From Streptomyces phaeochromogenes (GTDB lineage Bacteria; Actinomycetota; Actinomycetes; Streptomycetales; Streptomycetaceae): a stretch of DNA of 41,094 nt. Under the pieces are notes generated by a model. The model ran no database searches, was not told where the DNA came from, and saw only the letters and a list, made by a program, of their open reading frames with translations. The translations under genes were made by a program, and so were the position numbers. Position 1 is the first letter of the stretch, and the number at the start of each line of letters is the position of its first letter. This document shows positions 1 through 8,339 of the stretch, in pieces. The DNA is taken from assembly GCF_001418655.1 (NCBI RefSeq), contig NZ_LIQZ01000049.1:1-41094 (forward strand). The letters are read 5' to 3'.

Positions 1-543
1 GAGTCGCTGCAGCGACTCGTCCAGGAACGTCCCCATCACCGCCACGTAGATGATTCCCTGCGCGGCGGCGAAGTAGCCGCCGTAGACGCTGGCCAGGGTC
101 ATGCCGGTGAACAGCAGAGGGTCGCCGTCGCTGCGGGCCGGGACTCCGGTCCGTGCGCGGCGGCCACGCAGGAACTTGCCGATCAGCGGCTGGAACGCGA
201 CCAGAACGAGCGCGAGCCCCACCATCACCGGCACGATCCGCTCGAACGCCGTCGCCGGGAGGGCCAGCAGGAGCGTGGCGCCCGTCAGGCCACCCAGCAG
301 GGCGCCGACGCCCAGTTTCAGGATGCGCCGGCGCTGGCCGCGCAGTTCCTCCCGGTAGCCGAAGGCCCCGCTGATGTTGCCCGGGATCAGCCCCAGCGCG
401 TTGGAGACCGTGGCGGTGACGGGCGGCAGGCCGGTGGCCAGCAGAACCGGAAAGGTGATGAGCGTCCCCGAGCCGACCGCGGTGTTGATGCCGCCCGCGC
501 CCACCCCGGCGGCGAACACGGCGAGACCCTCCAGCGGAGTCAC
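1..543 (-). CDS. TauE/SafE (TSUP) family membrane exporter, C-terminus cut by window edge
   Basis: The 181 visible codons read as a hydrophobic multi-pass membrane protein. It opens with a glycine-rich first segment (AAGVGAGGINTAVGSGTLIT) followed by SNALGLIPGNISGAFGYREEL, the arrangement of the first half of TauE/SafE (TSUP) proteins. These are thought to export small sulfur-containing or organic anions across the cytoplasmic membrane. A second hydrophobic block follows at about residues 76-120 and the start of the second half (LASVYGGYFAAAQGI) is visible. The usual length is about 250 residues, so roughly 70 are missing beyond position 1. The start is taken as GTG at 543, but no clear ribosome site precedes it and the start could lie elsewhere. 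The substrate cannot be told. Confidence 0.8.
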   Translation of the reverse strand, partial: MTPLEGLAVFAAGVGAGGINTAVGSGTLITFPVLLATGLPPVTATVSNALGLIPGNISGAFGYREELRGQRRRILKLGVGALLGGLTGATLLLALPATAFERIVPVMVGLALVLVAFQPLIGKFLRGRRARTGVPARSDGDPLLFTGMTLASVYGGYFAAAQGIIYVAVMGTFLDESLQRL

Positions 544-653
544 GCGGTGACCCGCCCGGCGTGATCGCTGCCCGTGGTCGGCCGGACGGCAGAAGCAGTA
601 CGGCGGACGAGGCGCCGGGAGACGTTCATGGAGCCGACGCTATGCGGCGAACG

Positions 654-671
654 CTTCGGCCCACGCCGAAG
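654..671 (-). terminator. Hairpin downstream of yciO, probable terminator
   Basis: A perfect 7-bp stem (CTTCGGC / GCCGAAG) with a 4-nt loop lies 90 nt beyond the yciO stop codon on the minus strand. It has no U-run, as is usual in Streptomyces. The remaining 544-760 gap shows nothing else I can name. Confidence 0.4.
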
Positions 672-760
672 TGTCCCGGCTGTTCCCACCAGGCCCCCGG
701 CCCGGCCGTGCGCCGCCGCACAGCGCGGCTCTGCCACCGGCCGGACCGCCGAGCGGCGTA

Positions 761-1381
761 TCACTCGAACCGTGCCGTGTCGCCCGCTCCCTTGCGCACG
801 ATCTCGGCCTCGCCGCTGGAGAAGTCGATGACCGTGGTCGGCTCGGTGCCGCAGTCCCCGGAGTCGATCACCGCGTCGACGACGTGGTCGAGCTGTTCCT
901 TGATCTCCCAGCCCTGGGTCATCGGCTCCTCCTCGTCGGGCAGGAGCAGGGTGCTGGACAGGAGGGGCTCGCCGAGCTCGGCGAGCAGCGCCTGGGCGAC
1001 CACGTGGTCGGGAATACGGACCCCGACCGTCTTCTTCTTCGGGTGGAGCAGCTTGCGCGGCACCTCCCTCGTCGCGGGCAGGATGAACGTGTAGCTGCCG
1101 GGGGTCGATGCCTTGATCGCGCGGAACACGTCGTTGTCGACCTGCACGAACTGGCCGAGCTGCGCGAAGTTCTGGCACACCAGGGTGAAGTGGTGCCGGT
1201 CGTCGAGCCGGCGGATCGAACGGATCCGGTCGATGCCGTCACGGCTGCCCAGCTGACAGCCCAGCGCGAAGCAGGAGTCCGTGGGGTACACGACGAGCGC
1301 GCCCGCGCGGATGGAGTCGGCGACCTGGCTGATCGTCCGCTGCTGAGGATTCTCGGGATGAACGTCGAAGTACTTGGCCAC
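761..1381 (-). CDS. yciO: YciO-type YrdC/Sua5-domain protein
   Basis: This 206-residue protein matches the E. coli YciO pattern over its whole length. It starts MAKYFDVHPENPQQRTI, has the nucleotide-site motif YPTDSCFALGC near residues 32-42, then TPGSYTFILPATREVPRKLL and KKKTVGVRIPDH, and ends PTTVIDFSSGEAEIVRKGAGD. YrdC-domain proteins bind ATP and RNA. TsaC/Sua5 make threonylcarbamoyl-AMP for the t6A modification of tRNA, and YciO is a paralogue with related but weaker activity and no settled role. Length is normal. The start is ATG at 1381. The gene stands alone between two minus-strand neighbours. Confidence 0.9.
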   Translation of the reverse strand: MAKYFDVHPENPQQRTISQVADSIRAGALVVYPTDSCFALGCQLGSRDGIDRIRSIRRLDDRHHFTLVCQNFAQLGQFVQVDNDVFRAIKASTPGSYTFILPATREVPRKLLHPKKKTVGVRIPDHVVAQALLAELGEPLLSSTLLLPDEEEPMTQGWEIKEQLDHVVDAVIDSGDCGTEPTTVIDFSSGEAEIVRKGAGDTARFE

Positions 1382-1479
1382 GTGCCGAGCTTATGCTCTC
1401 GGCCCTCGCGGCCGACGCAGGCCCCGTGCGGAGGTCCGGTGAGGAGGTCCTACGCGGAGTCCGGGGTGGGTGTCCGCGC

Positions 1480-1508
1480 GGCGCTGGTGGGCTGGGCCCA
1501 CCAGCGCC
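1480..1508 (-). terminator. Strong hairpin terminator after sthA
   Basis: A perfect 12-bp stem (GGCGCTGGTGGG / CCCACCAGCGCC) with a 5-nt loop starts 27 nt past the sthA stop. It separates sthA from yciO, which lies downstream on the same strand. Confidence 0.75.
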
Positions 1509-1534
1509 GCGAGCGGGTTCGGCGTGGCGGGCCG

Positions 1535-2938
1535 TCAGTCCCTGAGGCGGTCGATCTGCCGGATCTTGTTGGTCGCGTCCAGGGCGGCCACCTTGTACGA
1601 CTCGGCGAGCGTCGGGTAGTTGAAGACGGCGTCGACCAGGTAGTCGACGGTTCCGCCGCAGCCCATCACCGACTGCCCGATGTGGATGAGCTCGGTGGCG
1701 CCCGTGCCGAAGCAGTGCACGCCGAGCAGCTTGCGGGTCTCGGGGGAGACCAGCAGCTTGAGCATGCCGTGCGAGTCGCCGATGATCTGGCCCCGGGCCA
1801 GTTCGCGGTAGCGGGAGATGCCCACCTCGAACGGCACGCAGTCCTCGGTGAGTTGGTCCTCGGTCTTCCCGATGAAACTGATCTCCGGGATGGTGTAGAT
1901 GCCGATCGGCTGGAGGTCGTGCATCCGGTTCACCGGTTCACCGCACGCGTGGTACGCCGCCGTACGCCCCTGCTCCATCGAGGTCGCGGCCAGCGCCGGG
2001 AAGCCGATGACGTCGCCGACGGCGTAGATGTGCGGCACCTCGGTGCGGTAGTGCTCGTCGACCGTGATCCGCCCGCGCCGGTCGGCGGACAGCCCCGCCT
2101 TGTCCAGGTCGAGCTCGTCGGTGAGCCCCTGCCGGCCGGCGGAGTACATGACGGAGTCGGCGGGGATCTTCTTGCCGCTCTCCAGGATGGTGAGCGTGCC
2201 CTTGGGGTGCTTTTCGACCGCGGCGACGGTCTCGCCGAAGCGGAACGTGACCGCGAGGTCCCGCAGGTGGTACTTGAGCGACTCGATCACCTCGACGTCG
2301 CAGAAGTCGAGCATCCCGGGCCGCTGTTCGACCACGGTGATCTTGCTGCCGAGGGCGGCGAACATGGAGGCGTACTCCATGCCGATCACGCCGGCCCCGA
2401 CGATGACCATGGAGCGCGGTACCTGCTCCAGGTTGAGAACGTTGTCGGAGTCCAGGATCGTCCGCTCGTCGAACTCGACGGTCGCGGGCCTGGCCGGGCG
2501 GGTGCCGGTGGCGATGACGATGTTGTCGGCGCTCAACATCCGGTCGTGACCGGTCACTTCGCGCAGGGCGACGGTGTGGTCGTCGACGAAGCGGCCGGTG
2601 CCGGCGAAGAGCGAGACGTGGTTGCGGGAGAGTTGGTTGCGGATGACGTCGACCTCACGGCTGACCACGTGCGAGGTGCGCGCGGTCAGGTCGGCGACGG
2701 TGATGTCCTCCTTCAGACGGTAACTCTGGCCGTACAGATCGCGCTGGGTGAGACCGGTGAGATAGAGGACCGCCTCGCGCAATGTTTTCGAGGGGATGGT
2801 CCCGGTATGGATGGAGACCCCACCGACCATGTCGGGGCGGTCGACGACGGCGACCCGGCGGCCGAGCTTGGCCGCGGCGATGGCGGCCTTCTGGCCGCCC
2901 GGGCCGGATCCGATGACGAGCAAGTCGAAGTCGCGCAC
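1535..2938 (-). CDS. sthA: Si-specific NAD(P)+ transhydrogenase (soluble, FAD flavoprotein)
   Basis: The 467-residue product has the layout of the pyridine nucleotide-disulfide oxidoreductase fold. An FAD-binding [10 protein letters not shown] lies at about residues 9-18, a second nucleotide fold [21 protein letters not shown] in the middle, then [12 protein letters not shown], and a C-terminal dimerisation domain. The segment [19 protein letters not shown] corresponds to the disulfide region of lipoamide dehydrogenase but holds no cysteine pair. This is the SthA hallmark: the enzyme transfers hydride between NADPH and NAD+ without a disulfide. The GTG start at 2938 directly follows a GGAGG, which leaves almost no spacing, so the exact start is uncertain. 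No in-frame ATG or GTG alternative lies close upstream. Confidence 0.92.
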   Translation of the reverse strand: MRDFDLLVIGSGPGGQKAAIAAAKLGRRVAVVDRPDMVGGVSIHTGTIPSKTLREAVLYLTGLTQRDLYGQSYRLKEDITVADLTARTSHVVSREVDVIRNQLSRNHVSLFAGTGRFVDDHTVALREVTGHDRMLSADNIVIATGTRPARPATVEFDERTILDSDNVLNLEQVPRSMVIVGAGVIGMEYASMFAALGSKITVVEQRPGMLDFCDVEVIESLKYHLRDLAVTFRFGETVAAVEKHPKGTLTILESGKKIPADSVMYSAGRQGLTDELDLDKAGLSADRRGRITVDEHYRTEVPHIYAVGDVIGFPALAATSMEQGRTAAYHACGEPVNRMHDLQPIGIYTIPEISFIGKTEDQLTEDCVPFEVGISRYRELARGQIIGDSHGMLKLLVSPETRKLLGVHCFGTGATELIHIGQSVMGCGGTVDYLVDAVFNYPTLAESYKVAALDATNKIRQIDRLRD

Positions 2939-3002
2939 CCTCCGGAGTCTGTCAGGCCGAGGCTCTCGCCCGAAAGGGTGAACGGGTGTCGGTTCTTCCC
3001 GC

Positions 3003-5726
3003 TCACTGGAATCCGGCGAGCTCCTGCCGGGTGCGCAGGGTCCAGGAGTGCTCCTCGCCGAGGTGCCGGACACGGTCCTGGAGTATCTGCCGCAGCAGCC
3101 GTGCGGCGCGCGCCCGGTCGCCCGCCTCACCGACACAGCGGGCGTGGGCGTTTCGGCTGCCGAGGGTGGCGGGGTGGTCGTCGCCGAGGATCCGGGTGCG
3201 GTCCTGTACGAGGATCTCCAGCAGGTCGGCGGCTTCCGCGGCGCGGCCGACGGCGCCAAGGCCGCGCGCGTGACCGCTGCGGGCGGCGAGCGTGTGCGGG
3301 TGGTCGTCGCCGAGCGCGGACCGGCAGTCGTCGACCAGGCGCTCGTACAGCTCCGCGGCTTCCCGCGTCCGGCCGCGGCGGCTCGTGCTGCGGGCGTGGG
3401 CGGCGCGGATCGCGAACAGATGCGGGTGGCCGTCGTCCAGTACGGCGAGGCTGTCGGTGAGCAGCTCGTCGAGCAGCCGGGCGGCCTGGTCGGGATCGCC
3501 CGCCTCCCCGGTGAAGAACGCCCGGTAGCGCCGCCACACCAGGGCGACCGGGCTGCGGGAGCCGTGCGTTCCACCGTCCCGTGCGCCGTCCCCGTTCGCG
3601 TCGGCCAGCAGCGCGGTGAGCAGCGCCGCCGCCCTGGCGGGGTCCCCGGACTCGCCGAGGAAGCGTGCGTGCCCATGACGTGCCGCGACGGTGTCGGGAT
3701 GGTCCGGGTCGAGGACCTGGAGGCAGTCCCGGATCAGCTCCTCGAACAGCTCGGCCGCCTGCGCCGCGTGCCCGGCCTCACCCAGGAAGTGGGCATGGTG
3801 GCGCCGGTTGTTGAGCGTGTACGGGTGGTACGGGCCCTGCGTACGAGTGCGGTCGGCGACCAGGCTCTCGAAGAGCCGGGCCGCATGCGCGGGGCGGCCC
3901 GCGTCGCCCAGCAAATAGGCGCGCCCGTAGCGGGTGCTGAGGGTGTGCGGATGGTCGGCGCCCAGCAGCCGGGTGCGGTCGGCGAGCACCGCCTCGAACT
4001 CGGCCAGCGCCGGGCCGATCCGGCCGGACTCACCGAGGAACAGTGCAAGGTTGTTGCGGCTGTTGAGAGTGTGGGAGTGCCCGGCACCCAGCACCCGTGC
4101 GCGGTCGGCGACGACGTCCCGCAGCAGGTCCGCCGCTTCGGCGGGGTGGCCGGCCATGCCGACGTACCGGGCATAGGCGTTGCGGTTCTCCAGTGACTCG
4201 CGGGCGTCCGGGCCCAGTTCGTCCGTCGACTCGGTCACCAGCTCCCCGTACAGCTCGACGGCCCGCGCCGGGTTGCCGGCCTCGCCCACACAGGTCGCGT
4301 ACCACTGGCGGGGCAGCCGTCCGCGGCCCAGGCCCGCCTTCTCGAACGCGGCCATGGCGTGCGAGAGGTCGCCGCGCTGGTAGGCGGTGGTGCCGATGTC
4401 GAGTGCTCCCGCGGCGTTCGCGTGGCCGATGAGGGTCTCCCAGACGGTGTCCGGGATACGCGGCGGCGGGACCTGCTCGTCGAGGGTGTGGTGGAGGTAG
4501 TCGAAGGCCTGGAAGCGGTCCCCGTCGTGCGGCAGCAGCAGGCTGGAGGTGGCGTGCAGGGGTTCCGTCGCCCAGGTCAGCGCCTCCTCCCAGGGCTCCG
4601 GCCGCAGAGCGGTCCCGCCGCGCCGCTCCAGATACACCTCGTGCAGCCGGCGCAGGACCTCCTGCGGCAGCGGCTGGTGGAAGCCCGTACGGCGGGCGTC
4701 CGCGGCGGCCGTCACCAGCGCCGCGGCGCGCGGATGGGTGCCGGGCGACCAGGCGTTGTGCCACTCGTCCAGCAACTGCGGTGCGGCGGCCAGGTATTCG
4801 GCCACCCCGTGCCCGTCCCGGCCGGCGCCCTTGACCGCCGCCCTGATCCGGGGGTCCTCGGTGTGCCGCTCGGCACGGGCGATCTCGGCCGCGCTCCACG
4901 TACGGTCGACCCGCACCGTCGTGGCCAGCCGGATCACCTCACGGCCGCTGCGCAGGACGTCGAACCCGGGCTCGTTGTCGGCCCCCGACCTGGCCCCGAA
5001 CTTGCCGTGCTGCTGGGCGCTCATCGTCGCCAGGATCACCACACGGGAGTCCTCGGAGCCCAGCATCCGCTGCACATGACCCGCGGTCAGCCCGCCGACC
5101 CCCAGAAAGACGTCAAGCTCGTCGAGCCACACGACAGCCCGGCGCGTCCGCACGACGAGGTCGACCAGGGGAACGGCCGACTCCCGGCTGTCGGGCACGA
5201 TGAGGTGGTACTTGGCGAAATGCTTGCGCATCACCTCGTACGCGAGCCGCGACTTGCCCGCCGTCGACTCGCCGACCAGCAGGACGAACCCCTCACCCGC
5301 ACTGAGCGCGGCCTCCACCTGCGGCATCGTGTCCCGGTCGATGAACGCGGGCACCCGGCCGAGACCCGCCGCCCCACCACCGCCCGGCGGTGCAGGATGC
5401 ACGCCGAGCCAGATCGGATCCCGCGCGTCGGCCACGGTCGGCACCCGCCCCCGCCGCGAGATCCTCAGCAGCCCGGGTAACGCCTGCTGCCGCGCCGCGA
5501 CCCGGTCCAACGCCTGCCCGCCCGATGCGGTCACGGCCCCCGCGGGCCCTGCGACGGCAGCACCGGGCGGCCCGAGAACCGCCACGAGCACCGGCCGGGC
5601 CAAGGCCGCCACCAGGCGCACCACCCCGGCCGCCGCCGACGCGAACCACCCCGTCCGCCACGCCATGACACCACCCCCGTGCGGCTGTTGACCCTCCTTT
5701 TCCCGCTCGGGGGCCGGTGTAGCCAT
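3003..5726 (-). CDS. Membrane-anchored P-loop NTPase with about ten TPR repeats (STAND-like)
   Basis: The 907 residues fall into three parts. A hydrophobic N-terminus (about residues 29-68, rich in Ala/Val/Gly) suits membrane insertion. A P-loop NTPase domain carries Walker A GESTAGKS at 152-159 and a Walker B-like VVWLDELD at 198-205. From about residue 450 to the end run ten repeats of about 42 residues with the pattern LGxDHPxTLxxRxxHAxxLGEAG, the kinesin-light-chain type of TPR; repeat six is degenerate. This layout resembles STAND/NLR-like signalling ATPases, in which a repeat array senses a ligand or protein. Its target is unknown. A second ATG at 5666 is possible: AAGGAGGG lies too far upstream of it for a classic site, but nothing better precedes 5726. 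The stop lies 64 nt before sthA, and the lipoprotein gene ends 16 nt upstream. Confidence 0.8.
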   Translation of the reverse strand: MATPAPEREKEGQQPHGGGVMAWRTGWFASAAAGVVRLVAALARPVLVAVLGPPGAAVAGPAGAVTASGGQALDRVAARQQALPGLLRISRRGRVPTVADARDPIWLGVHPAPPGGGGAAGLGRVPAFIDRDTMPQVEAALSAGEGFVLLVGESTAGKSRLAYEVMRKHFAKYHLIVPDSRESAVPLVDLVVRTRRAVVWLDELDVFLGVGGLTAGHVQRMLGSEDSRVVILATMSAQQHGKFGARSGADNEPGFDVLRSGREVIRLATTVRVDRTWSAAEIARAERHTEDPRIRAAVKGAGRDGHGVAEYLAAAPQLLDEWHNAWSPGTHPRAAALVTAAADARRTGFHQPLPQEVLRRLHEVYLERRGGTALRPEPWEEALTWATEPLHATSSLLLPHDGDRFQAFDYLHHTLDEQVPPPRIPDTVWETLIGHANAAGALDIGTTAYQRGDLSHAMAAFEKAGLGRGRLPRQWYATCVGEAGNPARAVELYGELVTESTDELGPDARESLENRNAYARYVGMAGHPAEAADLLRDVVADRARVLGAGHSHTLNSRNNLALFLGESGRIGPALAEFEAVLADRTRLLGADHPHTLSTRYGRAYLLGDAGRPAHAARLFESLVADRTRTQGPYHPYTLNNRRHHAHFLGEAGHAAQAAELFEELIRDCLQVLDPDHPDTVAARHGHARFLGESGDPARAAALLTALLADANGDGARDGGTHGSRSPVALVWRRYRAFFTGEAGDPDQAARLLDELLTDSLAVLDDGHPHLFAIRAAHARSTSRRGRTREAAELYERLVDDCRSALGDDHPHTLAARSGHARGLGAVGRAAEAADLLEILVQDRTRILGDDHPATLGSRNAHARCVGEAGDRARAARLLRQILQDRVRHLGEEHSWTLRTRQELAGFQ

Positions 5727-5742
5727 GCCGCGGGCGTTCCGC

Positions 5743-6345
5743 CTACTCGTTGGGGAACTTCCAGATGTACGGCTCGCCGTCCTCCTCCGACCAGTGCACC
5801 TCGAGGGACTTCGCGTTCGAGGGGACCAGGTACGACTCGCAGAAGACGTGGCTCTCGCCGGACTTCCAGCTCGTGACGTCGTACGGGTCCTCGCAGCCGG
5901 GGGCGTCGTCGGCGGAGCCGAGGAGCAGGGTGCCGCGCTGTCCGTCCGCCCAGATGGTGGTGCCGTCGCCCGCGTCGGAGTCGCTCGTGAGGGCCGGGCC
6001 CGCCTTGTGGGTGTACTTCACATGGGCGACCGCGAGGGCCATGCCCTTGGCGTCGGCCTTGTCCTGGACCAGCTTCTCGGCCTCGGCCTCGGTTCCGAGA
6101 TCGACCTTCTGGGCGGTGATCTCGTACGTGACCTTGCCGTCCTCCTCCTCGACCTTCCCCGTGGCGCTCTCGCCGGTGGCCAGCTCGCCCCCGGAAGCCG
6201 CCTTGGACTGCGAAGCGGTGGCCTTGGGCTGGGAGGACTTCTTCGCGTCCGTGCCGGCGTCGTCGCCACCGCCGCAGGCGCTGAGGGTGAGCGCGAGGAC
6301 GGCGACGGGCGCGACGGCGCGCAGCGCGGAATTGTGGCGCAGCAA
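5743..6345 (-). CDS. Secreted lipoprotein of unknown function
   Basis: The 200-residue product has a type II signal peptide ending in the lipobox LSAC with the lipid-bearing cysteine at residue 24. A short GGGDD and a Lys/Ser/Ala-rich linker follow, then a soluble domain (about 65-200) of the type seen in many Streptomyces DUF4352-like lipoproteins; two cysteines in it (GCEDPYD and VFCESY) could pair. The start is TTG at 6345, chosen because AAGGAG sits 6 nt upstream. It is probably cotranscribed with the TPR-NTPase gene 16 nt downstream, so it may be that protein's outer-surface partner, which is inference. I do not recognise a specific function. Confidence 0.75.
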   Translation of the reverse strand: MLRHNSALRAVAPVAVLALTLSACGGGDDAGTDAKKSSQPKATASQSKAASGGELATGESATGKVEEEDGKVTYEITAQKVDLGTEAEAEKLVQDKADAKGMALAVAHVKYTHKAGPALTSDSDAGDGTTIWADGQRGTLLLGSADDAPGCEDPYDVTSWKSGESHVFCESYLVPSNAKSLEVHWSEEDGEPYIWKFPNE

Positions 6346-6485
6346 GACAGACTCCTTGAGATGAAAGGCGTGGGGGAGGCCCCGGCTGCCGGTGGCGGCG
6401 CGGCCTGGCGGGCCGCGGTCAACACGGGCGGGACATGGGGGAATTCGCGCTCCTCGCCGAGGGCGCGATCACTGATCCGTTGAAG

Positions 6486-6515
6486 ATCTTGGTGCAACCC
6501 AATGCGCTGCGTCAA
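6486..6515 (-). promoter_or_regulatory. Candidate promoter of the lipoprotein / TPR-NTPase unit
   Basis: On the minus strand a -35 element TTGACG (6515-6510) is followed after 18 nt by CAAGAT (6491-6486), a fair SigA-type -10. Transcription from about 6479 would give a leader of roughly 135 nt before the TTG start at 6345. Confidence 0.35.
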
Positions 6516-7276
6516 CAAATGTGAACGTTGTGTGAGGTGCGGTCGCCCTGGTGTGGAGGACGCGTTGAGCTCCGCGCGACGCGGAACCCCACGTCGTCGA
6601 CCTGGTAACTGGGGTGGCTGCGGCGCCGTGCGGAGGCCCGGCAGCTCCAGTGCTCGTCGAACCAGCCGCCGCCGCGCAGGACCCGGTAGGTCCCGTAGAC
6701 CTCGGCGTCGTAGACGTCCCAGCACCAGTCCCAGACGTTGCCGAGCATGTCGTGCAGGCCCCAGGGGTTGGGCTGCTTGCCGCCCACGTCGTGGATGCGC
6801 TCGTCCGAGTTGCCGCGGTACCAGGCGATGTCGTCGAGCGGCCCGTAGCGGGGCCCGGTCGTTCCGGCGCGGCAGGCGTGCTCCCACTCGGCCTCGGTGG
6901 GCAGCCGGTACCCGTCCGCGGCCGTGTCCCACTCGACGCCGTCCGTCGTGGCCACCCCGTCCGTCCCGGCCAGCCCTTCCACGCCTTCGGAGTCGGCGTG
7001 GAGGAGGTAGGCAGGGGTCAACCCCTCATGCCGGGACAGGGAGTTGCAGAACCGGACCGCGTCCCACCAGGACACGCCCTCGACGGGCAGCCGGTCGCCC
7101 TCGGCGTTGCTCGGCCGCGCACCCGTGACCTGTGCGTACAGCGCCTGCGTGACCGGGAACGCCCCGAGCCGGTAGGGCGCGAGGTCGACCTGCCAACTGC
7201 GTTGCGTCCGCCGGTCCGACAGCGTGACCTGCCCCGGCGGGACAGCGATCATCTCGTTCACCGTGCTCGTGTCCAT
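6512..7276 (-). CDS. Formylglycine-generating-enzyme (SUMF1) family protein
   Basis: The 254-residue product has the FGE-sulfatase fold motifs in order: PVTQALYAQV (about 41-50), PVEGVSWWDAVRFCNSLS (64-81), GYRLPTEAEWEHACRAG (122-138), GLHDMLGNVWDWCWD (173-187) and RVLRGGGWFD (198-207). True FGE converts a sulfatase cysteine to formylglycine using two active-site cysteines about five residues apart near the C-terminus. Here Asp207 sits where the first should be and only Cys212 remains. The protein is therefore more likely one of the many SUMF1-fold relatives with another role than a sulfatase activator, and no sulfatase gene is nearby. A second in-frame ATG lies eight codons downstream. The cupin gene ends 12 nt upstream of the start. 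Confidence 0.85.
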   Translation of the reverse strand: MDTSTVNEMIAVPPGQVTLSDRRTQRSWQVDLAPYRLGAFPVTQALYAQVTGARPSNAEGDRLPVEGVSWWDAVRFCNSLSRHEGLTPAYLLHADSEGVEGLAGTDGVATTDGVEWDTAADGYRLPTEAEWEHACRAGTTGPRYGPLDDIAWYRGNSDERIHDVGGKQPNPWGLHDMLGNVWDWCWDVYDAEVYGTYRVLRGGGWFDEHWSCRASARRRSHPSYQVDDVGFRVARSSTRPPHQGDRTSHNVHIC

Positions 7277-7288
7277 GAGCTGTCGATC

Positions 7289-7672
7289 CTACTGAGGGTC
7301 GTGGTCCGTCTCCGGGACCGCGTAGCCGGGCACGGACGGCCAGCGGACGGTCAGCACGACCGACTCCTCCTCCGCGAACCACGAGTGGTCGACTCCGGGC
7401 CCCCACACCACGTAGTCACCCTGCTGTTGCAACGTGACGCTGCGGCCGGGGAACTCCACGCGGAACCGGCCGCTCACCAGGACCTGGAGGGCCGTTCGTT
7501 CCTCGCCCTCGACCCACTGCGCCCGCTCGTCGCCCTTGGGGTGCATGCCCCACTTGATCTCCAGGGCCTCGCTGTGGCGCGGATCGTCGGCGTCCTTGAA
7601 GTGCCCGAGCAACCAGCCCCGGTCCAGCGCCGCGTCCTTGCCCGCGTTTCCCACATACACACTGTCGTTCAC
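7289..7672 (-). CDS. Small cupin-domain protein
   Basis: The 127-residue product reads as a single cupin beta-barrel: a first motif region around ALEIKWGMHPKGDERAQW, then VSGRFRVEFPG, and a second motif region GDYVVWGPGVDHSWFAEEE with an HSW in place of the classic metal-binding histidine spacing. Such small cupins often bind a metal or small ligand. The start is GTG at 7672 with no strong ribosome site. It lies 12 nt upstream of the SUMF1-fold gene and is probably cotranscribed with it. The ligand and reaction are unknown. Confidence 0.7.
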   Translation of the reverse strand: MNDSVYVGNAGKDAALDRGWLLGHFKDADDPRHSEALEIKWGMHPKGDERAQWVEGEERTALQVLVSGRFRVEFPGRSVTLQQQGDYVVWGPGVDHSWFAEEESVVLTVRWPSVPGYAVPETDHDPQ

Positions 7673-7739
7673 GCGCCCGGACGCTAGCAGTTGCCCGCGT
7701 CCGGTGCCGTGCCGAGGGTGGTTCGGGCGGGCCGAAGCC

Positions 7740-8255
7740 CTACCGTCCGTCCAGGATCGCGGGCAGCTCGTCCATCCAGGCCAGCACCGCCTCCTCGTAG
7801 CGGATGCCGAAGGCCAGCGTGGCCTCCGTGAAGCGGTCGGGGGCGCCCGCGGCCACCCTCTCCCGGTAGTCCGCGAGCCGCTTCTCGTGGTCCGCGCGGT
7901 GCCCGTCGATGAACTCCGTCAGCCGGTCCCGGTCCAGCGCGGAGCCGAAGGCGATGGTGAGCAGCAGCGGGTAGCGGATCTGCTCGGAGCCCGGCGGCTC
8001 GGCGAGCCACGCGGCGAAGGCGGCCCGGCCCTCGTCGGTCAGCCGGTAGGGCTGCCGCGACCGGGGACCCGCAGGCCCCGCCTCGACGAGCCCGCGGCCG
8101 GCGAGGGCCGCGAGCTCGCGGTAGACCTGGCTCCGGGTGAGGGTCCAGAAGTCGCCGATGAGCTGCTCGGCGGTGTGCACCAGCTCGTACCCGCTGGCTT
8201 CCCCGCCGTGCAGGAAACCGAGCAGCGAAGCCGCGGTGGGGTTGAGGTCGGCCAT
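7740..8255 (-). CDS. PadR-family transcriptional regulator
   Basis: The 171-residue product has the PadR winged-helix domain at its N-terminus (TAASLLGFLHGGEASGYEL, then LTRSQVYRELAALAGRGLVEA and RLTDEGRAAFAAWL). An alpha-helical C-terminal dimerisation half of the Vir_act_alpha_C type follows (DRLTEFIDGHRADHEKRLADY). The start is ATG at 8255 with GGGGAG about 6 nt upstream. PadR proteins are mostly small-ligand-responsive repressors. It is divergent from the carotenoid oxygenase gene across 84 bp that hold two near-identical palindromes, so it very probably controls that gene and itself. Confidence 0.9.
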   Translation of the reverse strand: MADLNPTAASLLGFLHGGEASGYELVHTAEQLIGDFWTLTRSQVYRELAALAGRGLVEAGPAGPRSRQPYRLTDEGRAAFAAWLAEPPGSEQIRYPLLLTIAFGSALDRDRLTEFIDGHRADHEKRLADYRERVAAGAPDRFTEATLAFGIRYEEAVLAWMDELPAILDGR

Positions 8256-8270
8256 TCCGTTCTCCCCTTG

Positions 8271-8327
8271 ACATTCCACTGTGGACGGTGTGCCATGAAA
8301 TGAAGAGCACAGTCCACTGTGGCATGT
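8271..8327. promoter_or_regulatory. Paired palindromic operators between padR and the carotenoid oxygenase gene
   Basis: Two copies of TCCACTGTGG, each nearly palindromic, lie at 8275-8285 and 8313-8322, with centres 38 bp apart. They sit inside a longer inverted repeat: ACATTCCACTGTGGAC (8271-8286) matches the reverse complement of GTCCACTGTGGCATGT (8312-8327) at 14 of 16 positions. A TTGACA at 8268-8273 with TGCCAT at 8291-8296 (17 nt apart) is a candidate plus-strand promoter overlapping the first copy. The second copy lies just before the oxygenase ribosome site. Confidence 0.65.
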
Positions 8328-8339
8328 CGGGAGGCGACC

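Noticed and set aside
1535..2938. Calling the sthA product lipoamide dehydrogenase or mercuric reductase
   Set aside because: The redox-active cysteine pair is missing, replaced by the [16 protein letters not shown] pattern of transhydrogenases.
671..3460. A 929-codon plus-strand open frame opposite yciO and sthA
   Set aside because: It mirrors the codon bias of the minus-strand genes; the product is Val/Asp/Gly/Arg-rich with no domain and it crosses two real genes.
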